Assembly (NCBI RefSeq): GCF_031180885.1
Contig: NZ_JAPSLK010000029.1
Location: 34,805-98,804, forward strand
DNA: 64,000 nucleotides
Direction of reading: 5' to 3'
Source: Saccharothrix sp.
GTDB taxonomy: Bacteria; Actinomycetota; Actinomycetes; Mycobacteriales; Pseudonocardiaceae
Part shown: positions 38,558-48,305 of the stretch, piece after piece
How positions within the stretch are numbered: position 1 is the first letter of the stretch
Layout: the number at the start of each line of letters is the position of its first letter
Position numbers and translations under genes: made by a program
The notes under the pieces: generated by a model
What the model saw: only the letters and a program-made list of their open reading frames with translations
What the model was told of the DNA's origin: nothing
The model's database searches: none

Positions 38558-39354
38558 GCGAACTCTTCCTCTCCCCGTCCCGGCACGTGCGCCAGGACCA
38601 GCTCACCCACCTGCTCCCCGAGCACGCCACGCGCGGTCTCGGGCAGTCCTTCGTCGGTCACCAGCACGTCGGCCTCGTCCAGCGCGGCGATGGTGGAGAT
38701 GCCGACCGTGCCCCACTTGGTGTGGTCGGCCACCACCACGACCCGCCCGGCCGCGTCGACCAGGGCGCGGTCGGTCTCGCTCTCGTTGAGGTTCGGGGTG
38801 GTGAACCCGGACCGCTCGGCCATGCCGTGCACGCCCAGGAACACCACGTCCAGGTGCAGCGACCGCAGCGCCTGCACGGCGACCGGGCCGACCAGCGCGT
38901 CCGACGGGGTCCGCACGCCGCCGGTCAGCACGACCGTCCGGTCCGTGCGCCCGCTCTGCTGGAGCACGTCGGCGACCCGGATGGAGTTGGTGACCACGGT
39001 CAGGTCCGGGATGTCGTCCAGGAACCTCGCCAGCGTCCACGTGGTGGTGCCCGCGGACAGGCCGATCGCGGTGCCGGGGCGGACCAGGGTCGCGGCCTCG
39101 GCGGCGATCGCCTCCTTCTCCGGCAGCTGGCGCACCGACTTGGCCTCGAACCCGGGCTCGTCGGTGCTGCGCCCGACCACGGACGTGGCCCCGCCGTACA
39201 CCTTCTCCACCAGCCCGCGGGCGGCCAGCACGTCGAGGTCGCGGCGGACCGTCATGTCCGAGACGCCCAGCCGCACCACGAGGTCGCTCACCCGCACCGC
39301 GCCGGTCCGCCGGACCTCTTCCAGGATCACCGCTTGTCGTTGCCGCGCCAGCAC
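38554..39354 (-). CDS. DeoR/GlpR family transcriptional regulator
   Basis: 266-aa sugar-phosphate-responsive repressor. The N-terminal helix-turn-helix covers RQRQAVILEEVRRTGAVRVS to DMTVRRDLDVLAARGLVEKV, the DeoR signature. The C-terminal domain has the ISOCOT-type GLSAGTTTWTLAR, LTGGV and DHTKWG motifs that bind a sugar phosphate. It sits between lacZ-type and galT genes with 1 bp and -4 bp junctions, so the three form one operon. Likely target: the divergent promoter region 41,351-41,601, which holds repeated CGAACAG words. GTG start at 39354. Confidence 0.94.
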
Positions 39355-39355
39355 G

Positions 39356-41350
39356 TCACACCTCTTCCCTGAGGACAACCACTCCTCCGGCGGGCACGGT
39401 GAGCGAGCCGGTCACGCGCATGCCGGACAGCAGCTCGACGCCCGCCGCGGGCAGCTCGACGTCGCCGCCCCCGTGGTTGATCGCGACCAGCCACGATACG
39501 GGCGAACCGGCCGCTCCACCCCGGCGACGCACCACCTCCACGTCCTCGGGACCGCGCGGCACGCCGGCGTCGAACAGCACGGCGTCCACCAGCTTGGCCA
39601 GGCCGTCCCCGGACAGCCCGCAGGCCAGGTACCAGGCCGCGCCGTCGCCGCGCTCGTTGCGGGTCACGGCGGGCACGCCGGGCAGCGGCCCGGAAGCGTA
39701 GGAGGCGACCGCCTTGGCCCTGTCCAGGTGCAGCAGCTCGGTCCACAGCGCGACCAGGCCGCCGTCGTCCAGGGTCGCGGTCTCGCCCCAGCCCAGCGGG
39801 AAGAACTCCTCGGTGCGCACGCCCAGCAGGTCGCGGAACGCGCCGGGGTAGCCGCCGAGGTGCACGTGGCCGCGGGTGTCGGTGATCCCGGACAGGTAGG
39901 TCACCAGCAGCCGGCCGCCGTTCTCGACGTACCGCTCGAACGGCTCGGCGGAGTCGAGGGCGTACAGGGCGGGCACCACGACCAGCGGGTACCCGGAAAA
40001 GTCGCCGTCCGGCGGCAGGAAGTCCACCGTCACACCGGCCCGCCAGAACGCCCGGTACAGCGCGAAAGCGTTCTCCTGGTAGGAGAAGTCCGAGTTCGGG
40101 TGCGCGGGCTGACCCACCGCCCACCGGGACTGCCAGTCGTAGACGATCGCCACCCGGGCGTCCACAGTGGACCCGAGCAGTTCCGAGATCCTGTGGTACT
40201 CGGACCCGACCTGGCACACCTCGCGGAACACCTTGGTCTCGGTGCCGGCGTGCGGCACCATCGCCGAGTGGTAGCGCTCGGCGCCGGCGCGGGACTGCCG
40301 CCACTGGAAGAACAGCGTGCCGTCCGCGCCGCGGGCCAGGTGGGCGTAGGAGTTGCGGCGCAGTTCACCGGGCTGCTTGGCGATGTTGCGCGGCTGCCAG
40401 TTCACCGCGGACGTGGAGTGCTCCATCAGCAGCCACGGCCGGCCTTGCGCGAGCCCGCGGGTCAGGTCGGCGGCGAACGCCAGCTCGACGTGCCGCTCGG
40501 CGTCCTCGGACGCGGTGTAGTGGTCGTTGGAGAGGAAGTCGACCTCGCGCGCCCACGCCCAGTAGTCCAGCGCGGAGAACGTCCAGCCGACCATGAAGTT
40601 CGTGGTCACCGGCACGCCCGGGGTCACCTCGCGCAGCACGTCCCGCTCGGCCTTGAACAGCTCCAGCAGGGCGTCGGAGGAGAATCGGTCGAAGTCCAGC
40701 AACTGGCCCGGGTTGCCGTAGGTCGGGGTGGTCCGCGGCGGCAGGACCTGGTCCCAGTCGGTGTAGTGCTGGCTCCAGAACGCCGTCGCCCACGCCTCGT
40801 TCAGCGCGTCGAGCGTGCCGTGGCGGGCCTTCAGCCACTCCCGGAACGCGGTCGCGCAGCGGTCGCAGTAGCAGCGGGAGACGTGGCAGCCGTACTCGTT
40901 GCCGACGTGCCAGGCCGCCAGCGCCGGGTGGTCGCGGTACCGCTCGGCCAGCGCGCGGGCCAGGGCGACGGCCTTGCGCCGGTACACCGGTGAGCTGGGG
41001 CAGTACTCCTGGCGCGAGCCGTGCGAGAGCCGGACGCCGTCGGGGCGCTCGGGCAGCATCTCCGGGTGCGCGGTGGTCAGCCACGGCGGCGGGGACGCGG
41101 TGGCGGTCGCCAGGTCCACCCGGACGCCGCCCTCGTGCAGCAGGTCCAGCACGCGGTCCAGCCAGCCGAACTCGTAGCGGCCGTCCTCGGGCTCCAGCCG
41201 GGCCCACGAGAAGATGCCGACGCTGACCAGGTTCACCCCGGCCTCGCGCATGAGCCGGACGTCCTCGGTCCACACCTCTTCGGGCCACTGCTCCGGGTTG
41301 TAGTCCGCGCCCCATGCGAACTCCGGCAGCCCCACCGGCCAGTTGGTCAT
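39356..41350 (-). CDS. GH42 beta-galactosidase
   Basis: 664-aa intracellular beta-galactosidase. The GH42 fold is visible: WGADYNPEQWPEEVW and DVRLMREAGVNLVSVGIFSW at the start, the acid/base Glu in AAWHVGNEYGCHVSRCYC (with the Cys zinc cluster), and the nucleophile Glu in RPWLLMEHSTSAVNW. A trimerisation domain and a small C-terminal beta domain follow. It is first in a three-gene operon with the DeoR gene and galT. ATG at 41350. Confidence 0.96.
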   Translation of the reverse strand: MTNWPVGLPEFAWGADYNPEQWPEEVWTEDVRLMREAGVNLVSVGIFSWARLEPEDGRYEFGWLDRVLDLLHEGGVRVDLATATASPPPWLTTAHPEMLPERPDGVRLSHGSRQEYCPSSPVYRRKAVALARALAERYRDHPALAAWHVGNEYGCHVSRCYCDRCATAFREWLKARHGTLDALNEAWATAFWSQHYTDWDQVLPPRTTPTYGNPGQLLDFDRFSSDALLELFKAERDVLREVTPGVPVTTNFMVGWTFSALDYWAWAREVDFLSNDHYTASEDAERHVELAFAADLTRGLAQGRPWLLMEHSTSAVNWQPRNIAKQPGELRRNSYAHLARGADGTLFFQWRQSRAGAERYHSAMVPHAGTETKVFREVCQVGSEYHRISELLGSTVDARVAIVYDWQSRWAVGQPAHPNSDFSYQENAFALYRAFWRAGVTVDFLPPDGDFSGYPLVVVPALYALDSAEPFERYVENGGRLLVTYLSGITDTRGHVHLGGYPGAFRDLLGVRTEEFFPLGWGETATLDDGGLVALWTELLHLDRAKAVASYASGPLPGVPAVTRNERGDGAAWYLACGLSGDGLAKLVDAVLFDAGVPRGPEDVEVVRRRGGAAGSPVSWLVAINHGGGDVELPAAGVELLSGMRVTGSLTVPAGGVVVLREEV

Positions 41351-41390
41351 GCGGCAAGGGTGACGACAAAACCGCACACCGTCAACACAA

Positions 41391-41565
41391 GCGAACAGAA
41401 ACGATCGTTTGAGTCTGTTAGGCGGTAGCCGGGCCGACGTGTGACTGGTCACTCCAGCTCAGGGCGGCTACGGACCGAACCTGCGCGTTAACGGCTGGGT
41501 AACGAGGCTTGACAGGAGGTGTGCTGCGGACCACATTGTGCGCAACTTTGTTGAACTCCTGTTCG
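41391..41565. promoter_or_regulatory. Divergent control region of the galactoside locus (DeoR-type operator words)
   Basis: Near the GH42 gene GCGAACAGAAACGATCGTTT (41391-41410) includes the 12-bp palindrome AAACGATCGTTT and is followed by GAGTCTGTT (41411-41419). The word CGAACAG recurs in opposite orientation as CTGTTCG at 41559-41565, close to the binding-protein gene. DeoR/GlpR repressors bind repeated words of this kind. TTGACA at 41509 could be the -35 of the transporter operon. Confidence 0.5.
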
Positions 41566-41601
41566 GTCCTGTGTCACCACCGTTACCCCGAAGGAGCGAA
41601 G

Positions 41602-42897
41602 ATGGCAAGGTTCGAGACCCCCCACCCGCTCATGGGCCGCCGCGCCCTGCTCAAGGCGATCGTCGCGGGCGCGGGCCTCGCGGCCGTCCCGGGCCTCGCC
41701 GCGTGCGGCGGGTCCGACAGCGGCGCCTCGACCGACACGGTGTCCTTCGGCAACAACCTCTCCGACCAGGTCCCGAAGGACGCCATCACGGCCGTGCTCC
41801 AGGCGTTCGAGAAGGAGTCGAGCCTCAAGGTCGCCATCAACACCAAGCAGCACGAGCAGTACCAGGAGCAGATCAACAACTACCTCCAGGGCCGCCCGGA
41901 CGACGTGCTCGCCTGGTTCGCCGGCTACCGGATGCGGTTCTTCGCGGGCAAGGGCCTCACGGGCGACCTGTCCGACGTGTGGGGCAAGGTCGGCAGCGGC
42001 TACTCGAGCGCGCTGAAGGAGGCGTCCACCGGGTCCGACGGCAAGCAGTACCTGATCCCGTTCACCCAGTACCCGTGGGGCATCTTCTACCGCAAGAGCG
42101 TGTGGCAGCAGCGCGGCTACGAGGTGCCCAAGACGCTGGACCAGATGGTCGCGCTGGCCACCAAGATGAAGTCCGACGGCCTGGTGCCGATCGCCTTCGC
42201 GCAGAAGCAGGGCTGGCCCGGCATGGGCACGTTCGACCAGCTCAACTTCCGGGTCAACGGCTACCAGTTCCACGTCGACCTGATGGCGGGCAAGGAGGAC
42301 TGGCAGAGCCCGAAGGTCAAGGAGGTCTTCGACACCTGGAAGCGGCTGCTGCCGTTCCACCAGGAGAACGCCCTGGGCCGCGAGTGGCAGGAGGCCGCCC
42401 AGTCGCTCGGCCAGGGCAAGGCGGGCATGTACCTGCTGGGCAGCTTCCTAGCCCAGCAGTTCAAGGGCCCCGACCTGGACGACCTGGACTTCTTCCCGTT
42501 CCCCGAGATCAACCCCGCGCACGGCCAGGACACCGTCGAGGCGCCCATCGACGGCTACATGATGGCCCGCAAGCCCGCCAACGAGGCCGGCGCGAAGAAG
42601 CTGCTGGAGTACCTGGCCACCCCCGCCGCGCAGGCCATCTACCTCAAGTCCGACCCGACCTCGATCGCCACCGCGAGCAACGCCGACACCTCCGGCTACA
42701 ACGCCCTGCAGAAGAAGGCCGCGCAGGTCATCAAGGAAGCCAAGCACATCACGCAGTTCCTCGACCGCGACACCGACCCGCGCTTCGCCAGCGACGCCGC
42801 CACCAACGGCCTCAACGCGTTCATCCAGAACCCGAACGACGTCGACTCGATCCTCAAGGGCATGGCCGACCAGGCGAAGACGATCTTCACGGGGTGA
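41602..42897 (+). CDS. Sugar ABC transporter substrate-binding lipoprotein (CUT1)
   Basis: 431-aa extracytoplasmic binding protein of solute-binding family 1. The N-terminus GRRALLKAIVAGAGLAAVPG then LAACGG combines a twin-arginine-like RR with a lipobox (LAAC), so it is probably a Tat-exported lipoprotein. The mature part has typical family segments (LNNYLQG-type loop, YLIPFTQYPWGIFYRKSVW). ATG at 41602 has AGGAG 6 nt upstream. Probable ligand: an alpha- or beta-galactoside, judged from neighbouring GH42, GH36 and galT. Stop overlaps the next gene by 4 bp. Confidence 0.93.
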   Translation: MARFETPHPLMGRRALLKAIVAGAGLAAVPGLAACGGSDSGASTDTVSFGNNLSDQVPKDAITAVLQAFEKESSLKVAINTKQHEQYQEQINNYLQGRPDDVLAWFAGYRMRFFAGKGLTGDLSDVWGKVGSGYSSALKEASTGSDGKQYLIPFTQYPWGIFYRKSVWQQRGYEVPKTLDQMVALATKMKSDGLVPIAFAQKQGWPGMGTFDQLNFRVNGYQFHVDLMAGKEDWQSPKVKEVFDTWKRLLPFHQENALGREWQEAAQSLGQGKAGMYLLGSFLAQQFKGPDLDDLDFFPFPEINPAHGQDTVEAPIDGYMMARKPANEAGAKKLLEYLATPAAQAIYLKSDPTSIATASNADTSGYNALQKKAAQVIKEAKHITQFLDRDTDPRFASDAATNGLNAFIQNPNDVDSILKGMADQAKTIFTG

Positions 42898-43880
42898 GCG
42901 GCGTGACCGTGGTGCAGGACAAGGCCTTCGGCGGCACAGACCCCGGCGGCGCGGCGGCCTCTCCCCCGCCGCGCCGCCGGACCAGGCGGCGGGCGACCGC
43001 GCTGCCGTCCGGCGACAAGCTGGTCCTCGCGTTGATGCTCGGCGTGCCGTCGCTGGTGCACGTGCTGTTCGTGTGGGTGCCGTCGCTCGGGTCGGTGGCG
43101 CTGTCGTTCAGCTCGTGGGACGGGATCGGCGGGTTCGAGGACATCGAGTGGGTCGGGTTCCAGAACTACGTCGACATCTTCACCCGCTACCCGCGCTTCT
43201 GGCCCGCGTTGCAGCACAACCTGATCTGGCTGGCGTTCCTGCTGGTGGTGCCGACCGTCGCCGGGTTGCTGCTGGCCGTGCTGCTGGACCGGCAACTGCG
43301 GTTCGGACGGCTCTACCAGAGCGCGTTGTACCTGCCGATGGTGTTGTCGCTGGCGCTGGTCGGGTTCATCTGGCAGCTGATCTACCAGCCCGAGCAGGGC
43401 CTGCTGAACAACCTGCTGGGCACCGCCGAGACGAACCCGACGAACTGGCTGGGCGACCCGGACATCAACCTGTACGCGGTGCTGGTGGCGGCGGCCTGGC
43501 GGCACACCGGGTACATCATGCTGCTGTACCTGGCCGGGCTGAAGTCGGTGGACCCGGCGCTGAAGGAGGCCGCCGCGCTGGACGGCGCGAACGCGTTCCA
43601 GACCTTCACCCGCGTCACGTTCCCGGTGCTGAAGCCGGTGAACATCGTGGTGCTGGTGGTGACGGTGATCGAGGCGCTGCGGGCGTTCGACATCGTCTAC
43701 GTGGTCAACAAGGGCCGCAACGGCCTGGAGCTGCTGTCCGTGCTGGTGACGGACAACATCATCGGCGAGTCCAGCCGGATCGGGTGGGGCTCCGCGCTCG
43801 CGGTGATCCTGCTGCTGATCTCGCTCGGGTTCATCATCACCTACCTGTTCCAGGTGTTCCGGAAGGAGGAGCGGGCGTGA
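42894..43880 (+). CDS. Sugar ABC transporter permease 1 (MalF-like)
   Basis: 328 aa with six transmembrane helices after a 40-residue Arg-rich cytoplasmic tail. The EAA loop that docks the ATPase is EAAALDGANAFQTFTRVTFP. GTG at 42894 overlaps the binding-protein stop (GTGA); GTG 42903 is an alternative. No ATP-binding subunit is encoded nearby, as usual for actinobacterial CUT1 systems that share the MsiK ATPase. Confidence 0.93.
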   Translation: MSGVTVVQDKAFGGTDPGGAAASPPPRRRTRRRATALPSGDKLVLALMLGVPSLVHVLFVWVPSLGSVALSFSSWDGIGGFEDIEWVGFQNYVDIFTRYPRFWPALQHNLIWLAFLLVVPTVAGLLLAVLLDRQLRFGRLYQSALYLPMVLSLALVGFIWQLIYQPEQGLLNNLLGTAETNPTNWLGDPDINLYAVLVAAAWRHTGYIMLLYLAGLKSVDPALKEAAALDGANAFQTFTRVTFPVLKPVNIVVLVVTVIEALRAFDIVYVVNKGRNGLELLSVLVTDNIIGESSRIGWGSALAVILLLISLGFIITYLFQVFRKEERA

Positions 43881-44734
43881 AGATCCGACCGGGCCGCGTG
43901 GTGCTGCACGTCTTCCTGGCGACGACGTGCCTGGTGACGCTCGCGCCGCTGCTGTGGGCGCTGTACGCGTCGCTGCGCACGTACGACGACACCAACCGCA
44001 ACGGGTACTTCTCGTGGGCGGAGAACCTGACCCTGGAGAACTTCGGCAACGCCTGGACCCAGGCCGACCTGCCGCACTACTACCTCAACACGCTGCTGAT
44101 CACCGTGCCCGCGCTGGTGCTCGTGCTGCTGCTCAGCTCGATGGTGGCCTACGGCGTCTCCCGATTCAGCTTCAAGTTCAACATCGCGCTGCTGATGCTG
44201 TTCACGGCCGGGAACCTGTTGCCGCAGCAGGTGGTCGTGACGCCGCTGTACCGGCTGTACCTGTTGATCGAACTGCCCGACTGGATGTCGGAATCGGGGC
44301 TGCTGCTGGACTCCCAGCTCGGGCTTGTGTTGATCCACGTGGCGTTCCAGTCCGGGTTCTGCGTGTTCGTGCTGAGCAACTACATGAAGACGATCCCGCA
44401 CGAACTGGGCGAGGCGGCCCGGGTGGACGGGGCCGGGGTGTTCCGGCAGTACTGGCAGGTCATCCTGCCGCTGTGCCGGCCCGCGCTGGCCGCCCTGGCG
44501 ACGCTGGAGTTCACCTGGATCTACAACGACTTCCTGTGGGCGCTGGTGCTGATCCAGACCGGGGACAAGATGCCGATCACCTCGGCGTTGCAGAACCTGA
44601 AGGGCACGTTCTTCACCGACAACAACCTGATGGCGGCGGGGTCGCTGCTGGTGGCGCTGCCCACGCTGGTGGTGTTCTTCGTGCTGCAACGGCAGTTCGT
44701 CGGCGGCCTGACGCTCGGATCGACGAAGGGGTAG
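43877..44734 (+). CDS. Sugar ABC transporter permease 2 (MalG-like)
   Basis: 285 aa with six helices; EAA loop ELGEAARVDGAGVFRQYWQV and the C-terminal LQRQFVGGLTLGSTKG typical of MalG-type permeases. GTG at 43877 overlaps the permease 1 stop by 4 bp and has AGGAGG 7 nt upstream. It pairs with permease 1 to form the membrane channel. Confidence 0.94.
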   Translation: MKIRPGRVVLHVFLATTCLVTLAPLLWALYASLRTYDDTNRNGYFSWAENLTLENFGNAWTQADLPHYYLNTLLITVPALVLVLLLSSMVAYGVSRFSFKFNIALLMLFTAGNLLPQQVVVTPLYRLYLLIELPDWMSESGLLLDSQLGLVLIHVAFQSGFCVFVLSNYMKTIPHELGEAARVDGAGVFRQYWQVILPLCRPALAALATLEFTWIYNDFLWALVLIQTGDKMPITSALQNLKGTFFTDNNLMAAGSLLVALPTLVVFFVLQRQFVGGLTLGSTKG

Positions 44735-44737
44735 GGC

Positions 44738-46063
44738 ATGAGGATCGTCGCCGAGATCCCGGTCGAGCCCCGCTGTGCGCGGGTGCACGAGCAGGGCTGG
44801 CAGTCGTGGTCGCCGTCGACCGGGTACCACCTGGCGCAGGCGCCGCACCGCTGGGTCGCGCCGGAGCACCGCATCGGCAACTACCGGGCCGAGTCGTTCC
44901 CCGCCGGGTTCTGGGGCGAGGGGCTGCTCGCGGTGGAACCGGGTGACGGTGCTCCGGTGACCGTGGTGGCCGCCGCGTCGCCCACCGAGGCGGTGCCGTC
45001 CATCAAGGCCACCTATGTGGACCAGCGGGTTGTGGTCTACGCGGACGGGCCGGTGGAGGTGCGGACGTCGTCCGGGCCGGTGGACCTGGCGTTCGCGCGG
45101 TGGGCCGACGACGTGGTGGCGCGGCTGGGGCTGCCCGCGCCCCGGCCCGCGCCGACGATCTGGTGCTCGTGGTACCAGTACTTCACCGGGGTCACCGAGT
45201 CCGATGTGGACCGGAACCTGGCGCTGCTGGGCGAGTTGGACCTGCCGGTGGACGTGGTGCAGGTCGACGACGGGTACCAGGCGGAGATCGGTGACTGGCT
45301 GGTGCCGTCGGGGCGGTTCGCGAGCGTGCCCGGGGTGTTCGAGCGGATCACCGGGGCGGGCCGGCGAGCCGGGATCTGGACCGCGCCGTTCCTGGTGGGT
45401 CGGCGGTCGCGGGTGTTCGCCGAGCACCCGGAGTGGCTGGTGCGGGCGGGCGACGGCACGTTCGTGTCGGCGGGGCGGAACTGGAACCAGCAGCTCTACG
45501 CACTGGACACCACGCATCCCGGGGCCGTCGAGTACCTGCGGGAGGTGTTCACGGCGTTCCGGTCGTGGGGCATCTCGTTCCACAAGATCGATTTCGTGTA
45601 CGCGGCGGCCCTGCCGGGGCGGCGGTACGAGGACGTGACGCCGGTTGCGGCCTACCGGCGGGGTGTGGAGCTGATCCGGTCGGTGATCGGGGACGCCTAC
45701 CTGCTGGGGTGCGGCGCGCCGCAGTTGCCGTCGATCGGGTTGGTGGACGCGATGCGGGTCAGCCCGGACATCGCGCCCGAGTACGAGCCGGGGAACGGGG
45801 ACGTCGCCCAGCCGTCGCAGCGCGGGGCGGTGCTCAACGGGGTGTCGCGGGCGTTCCAGCACGGGCGGTTCTGGGTCAACGACCCGGACTGCCTGATCGC
45901 GCGGCCCGGTGTGGAGCGGCGGGAGGAGTGGGCGGCGCACGTGTCGGCGTTCGGCGGGCTGCGCGGGTCGTCGGACGGGTTGGACCAGCTCGACGAGTGG
46001 GGGTTGGAGACCACTCGGCGGGTGTTGAGCGAGGCCGTGCCGGCGCGGTTGGTGGAGAGCTAG
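44738..46063 (+). CDS. GH36 alpha-galactosidase
   Basis: 441-aa glycoside hydrolase of clan GH-D. The barrel carries CSWYQYFTGVTESDVDRNLA, VVQVDDGYQ, and the nucleophile in SFHKIDFVYAA (K-x-D motif). The acid/base Asp is in MRVSPDIAPE. It is shorter than the ~700-aa GH36 enzymes, with a reduced N-terminal beta domain. It ends the transporter operon, 4 bp after permease 2, with AAGGGG upstream of ATG 44738. Together with the transporter it suggests uptake and cytoplasmic cleavage of melibiose/raffinose-type sugars. The stop overlaps the convergent kinase stop (shared CTAG). Confidence 0.92.
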   Translation: MRIVAEIPVEPRCARVHEQGWQSWSPSTGYHLAQAPHRWVAPEHRIGNYRAESFPAGFWGEGLLAVEPGDGAPVTVVAAASPTEAVPSIKATYVDQRVVVYADGPVEVRTSSGPVDLAFARWADDVVARLGLPAPRPAPTIWCSWYQYFTGVTESDVDRNLALLGELDLPVDVVQVDDGYQAEIGDWLVPSGRFASVPGVFERITGAGRRAGIWTAPFLVGRRSRVFAEHPEWLVRAGDGTFVSAGRNWNQQLYALDTTHPGAVEYLREVFTAFRSWGISFHKIDFVYAAALPGRRYEDVTPVAAYRRGVELIRSVIGDAYLLGCGAPQLPSIGLVDAMRVSPDIAPEYEPGNGDVAQPSQRGAVLNGVSRAFQHGRFWVNDPDCLIARPGVERREEWAAHVSAFGGLRGSSDGLDQLDEWGLETTRRVLSEAVPARLVES

Positions 46064-47439
46064 GGGCGGCCGGGCAGTCGGAGGGTGAACAGCGCGCCGC
46101 CCTCGGGGGCGCGGCCCGCGTAGGCCGCGCCGCCGTGGCGTTCCGCGGCCTGCTTCACGATGGCCAGGCCCAGGCCCGAACCGGGCAGGGTGCGGGCCTC
46201 GGAGGAGCGGTAGAAGCGCTCGAAGACGTGGGGCAGGTCGGCGTCGGCGATGCCCGGACCGGAGTCGGCCACCTCCAGGGCCACGCTGCCGTCGCCCACC
46301 TGGCGCAGCTCCAAGCGCACGACCCCGCCGGACGGGCTGAACTTCACGGCGTTGTCCAGCAGGTTGAGCACCGCCCGTTCGAGGGCGCTGGAGTCGCCCA
46401 GGAGGGTCCACGGCTGGAGACGCACGTCGAAGGTGACGTCCGCGGGGGCGCGGCGGCGGGCCCGGTCGAGGGCGCGTTCGACGACCTCCACCAAATCCAC
46501 CGGCTCGTGGACGACCTGCGGGGCGTCCTCGCGGGCCAGTTCCACCAGGTCGCCGATGAGGGTGGTCAGCTCGTCGAGCTGGGCGCGCACGTCGGCGTGG
46601 ATCTCGGACTTGTCCTCGTCGGAGAGGGTCGGGGCGTCCGGGCGTTCGGAGGCCAGCAGGAGTTCCAGGTTGGTGCGCATGGACGTCAGCGGGGTGCGCA
46701 GTTCGTGGCCTGCGTCGGCCACGAGTCTGCGCTGGCGCTCCTGCGAGTCCGCCACCGCGCCAAGCATCGCGTTGAACCGCTGGGTCAGGCGGGCCAGCTC
46801 GTCGTCGCCGGTCACCGGGATGGGGCGCAGGTCGCCGGTCATCGCGACCCGTTCGGTGGCCTCGGTCAGGCGCTGCACGGGGCGCAGGCCGGTGCGGGCC
46901 ACGGCGGTGCCGGCCGCCGCCGCGACCAGGACGCCGATGCCGCTGATCACGAACAGGACGACGGACAGCTTGCCGAGGGTCTGGTTGAGCGGGGCCATCG
47001 ACTGGGCGATCACCATCGCCCGGCCGTCCTCGTAGGGCACCGAGATGACCCGGAAGCCGGTCCGGTGGTCGTCCCACATGTTCTCCAGCGCGAGGCCCTT
47101 GGCGACGTCGAGGTCACCGGAGCTGGACGGGGGCGCGATGGTGCCGGTCGGGTAGAGCATCTGGCCGCGCACGTCGAGCAGGCCGATCCGCACGTCGCCG
47201 GCGGCGAGGAACGCGCCGGGCACCTCCGTGAGGTCGGCGTTCACCCGGGGCGCGGTGACGGCGGCGCGGGCGCGTTGGCGCAGGTTCTCGTTGAGCTGGT
47301 CGTCCAGGTTGCTGCTGACGGTCATGTACGCGCCGAGGGACACCACGGCGACCACGCCCGCCACGCAGAACGCCGCCAGCAGGGTCACCCGGGCCCGCAG
47401 GGACACCCGCTGGAACCGCCCGTTGGCGGTACCGATCAC
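46060..47439 (-). CDS. Sensor histidine kinase, MprB-like
   Basis: 459 aa. TM1 (~15-38), an extracytoplasmic domain of ~115 residues, TM2 (~150-175), HAMP, HisKA with [20 protein letters not shown], and HATPase with [34 protein letters not shown] (N, G1 and F boxes) and [11 protein letters not shown]. Resembles mycobacterial MprB, which senses envelope stress. GTG overlaps the response regulator stop by 4 bp. Ends tail to tail with the GH36 gene. Confidence 0.94.
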   Translation of the reverse strand: MIGTANGRFQRVSLRARVTLLAAFCVAGVVAVVSLGAYMTVSSNLDDQLNENLRQRARAAVTAPRVNADLTEVPGAFLAAGDVRIGLLDVRGQMLYPTGTIAPPSSSGDLDVAKGLALENMWDDHRTGFRVISVPYEDGRAMVIAQSMAPLNQTLGKLSVVLFVISGIGVLVAAAAGTAVARTGLRPVQRLTEATERVAMTGDLRPIPVTGDDELARLTQRFNAMLGAVADSQERQRRLVADAGHELRTPLTSMRTNLELLLASERPDAPTLSDEDKSEIHADVRAQLDELTTLIGDLVELAREDAPQVVHEPVDLVEVVERALDRARRRAPADVTFDVRLQPWTLLGDSSALERAVLNLLDNAVKFSPSGGVVRLELRQVGDGSVALEVADSGPGIADADLPHVFERFYRSSEARTLPGSGLGLAIVKQAAERHGGAAYAGRAPEGGALFTLRLPGRP

Positions 47440-48125
47440 GGAGGGGTCTCCCGGAGCACGTAGCCGACGCCGCGCACGGTGTGCAGCAGGCGGGGTTCGC
47501 CGTCCGCCTCGGTCTTGCGGCGCAGGTAGCCGACGTAGACCTCCAAGGCGTTGCCGGAGGTGGGGAAGTCGTAGCCCCAGACGTCCTCCAGGATGCGGCC
47601 CCGGGTCAGCACCTGCTTGGGGTGCGCCAGAAACAGCTCCAGCAGCGCGAACTCGGTCCGGGTCAGGCTGATCGACCGGTCGCCGCGGCGCACGTCCCGG
47701 GTGTTGGGGTCCAGTTCGAGGTCGGCGAACTTCAGCACGGTGCCCGCGGGTTCGGCGGCGTCGGCGGCGGCCCGGCGCAGCAGCGCCCGCAGCCGGGCCA
47801 GCAGCTCCTCCAGCGCGAAGGGCTTGGGCAGGTAGTCGTCGGCGCCCGCGTCCAGGCCGGACACCCGGTCGGACACGGCGTCGCGCGCGGTGAGGACGAG
47901 GATCGGCAGGTCGTCACCGGTGCTGCGCAGCCGGCGGCACACCTCCAGCCCGTCCAGCCTGGGCATCATGACGTCCAGGACCATCGCATCGGGACGCTGC
48001 GCGACGACCGCTTCCAGGGCCTGCTGACCGTCGCCGGCCAGGTCCACCTGGTAGCCGTTGAACTGCAGTGAGCGGCGGAGCGACTCACGCACGGCCCGGT
48101 CGTCGTCGACAACGAGGATGCGCAT
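47436..48125 (-). CDS. Response regulator, MprA-like (OmpR family)
   Basis: 229 aa. Receiver motifs [20 protein letters not shown], Asp in [19 protein letters not shown]; winged helix with [20 protein letters not shown] and [13 protein letters not shown]. Strong resemblance to mycobacterial MprA. First gene of the two-component operon; ATG at 48125. A long hairpin at 48183-48283 isolates it from the upstream channel gene. Confidence 0.94.
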   Translation of the reverse strand: MRILVVDDDRAVRESLRRSLQFNGYQVDLAGDGQQALEAVVAQRPDAMVLDVMMPRLDGLEVCRRLRSTGDDLPILVLTARDAVSDRVSGLDAGADDYLPKPFALEELLARLRALLRRAAADAAEPAGTVLKFADLELDPNTRDVRRGDRSISLTRTEFALLELFLAHPKQVLTRGRILEDVWGYDFPTSGNALEVYVGYLRRKTEADGEPRLLHTVRGVGYVLRETPP

Positions 48126-48182
48126 GGGATCAGTCTTGCCTCTCGTCCTGAGAGCGGCCTGAGAAGGGCATGTGAGCTAACC

Positions 48183-48283
48183 GTCAAGTCGCGTCGGTCG
48201 TCCGGGGGTGGTTCTGCGATGATCAGCGTTTTCCGATCATCGCAGAACCACCCCCCGGACGACCGACTTCCAGGCGACTTGAC
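48183..48283. terminator. Very long hairpin between the MprA-like and TRIC genes
   Basis: 48183-48224 pairs with 48235-48283: GTCGGTCGTCCGGGGG and GTGGTTCTGCGATGATC of the left arm (quoted in two parts) have a nearly exact complement on the right, with an extra TTCCAG before the outer GCGACTTGAC/GTCAAGTCGC helix. The stem is about 42 bp with a 10-nt loop. Probable terminator of the channel gene, which ends 22 bp away. Confidence 0.75.
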
Positions 48284-48305
48284 CGCCGCGCCGGAGGCGC
48301 GGCCA

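Noticed and set aside
43841..47077. 1078-codon minus-strand frame
   Set aside because: It runs antisense through the permease and GH36 genes and has only Arg/Pro/His-rich composition with no domain.
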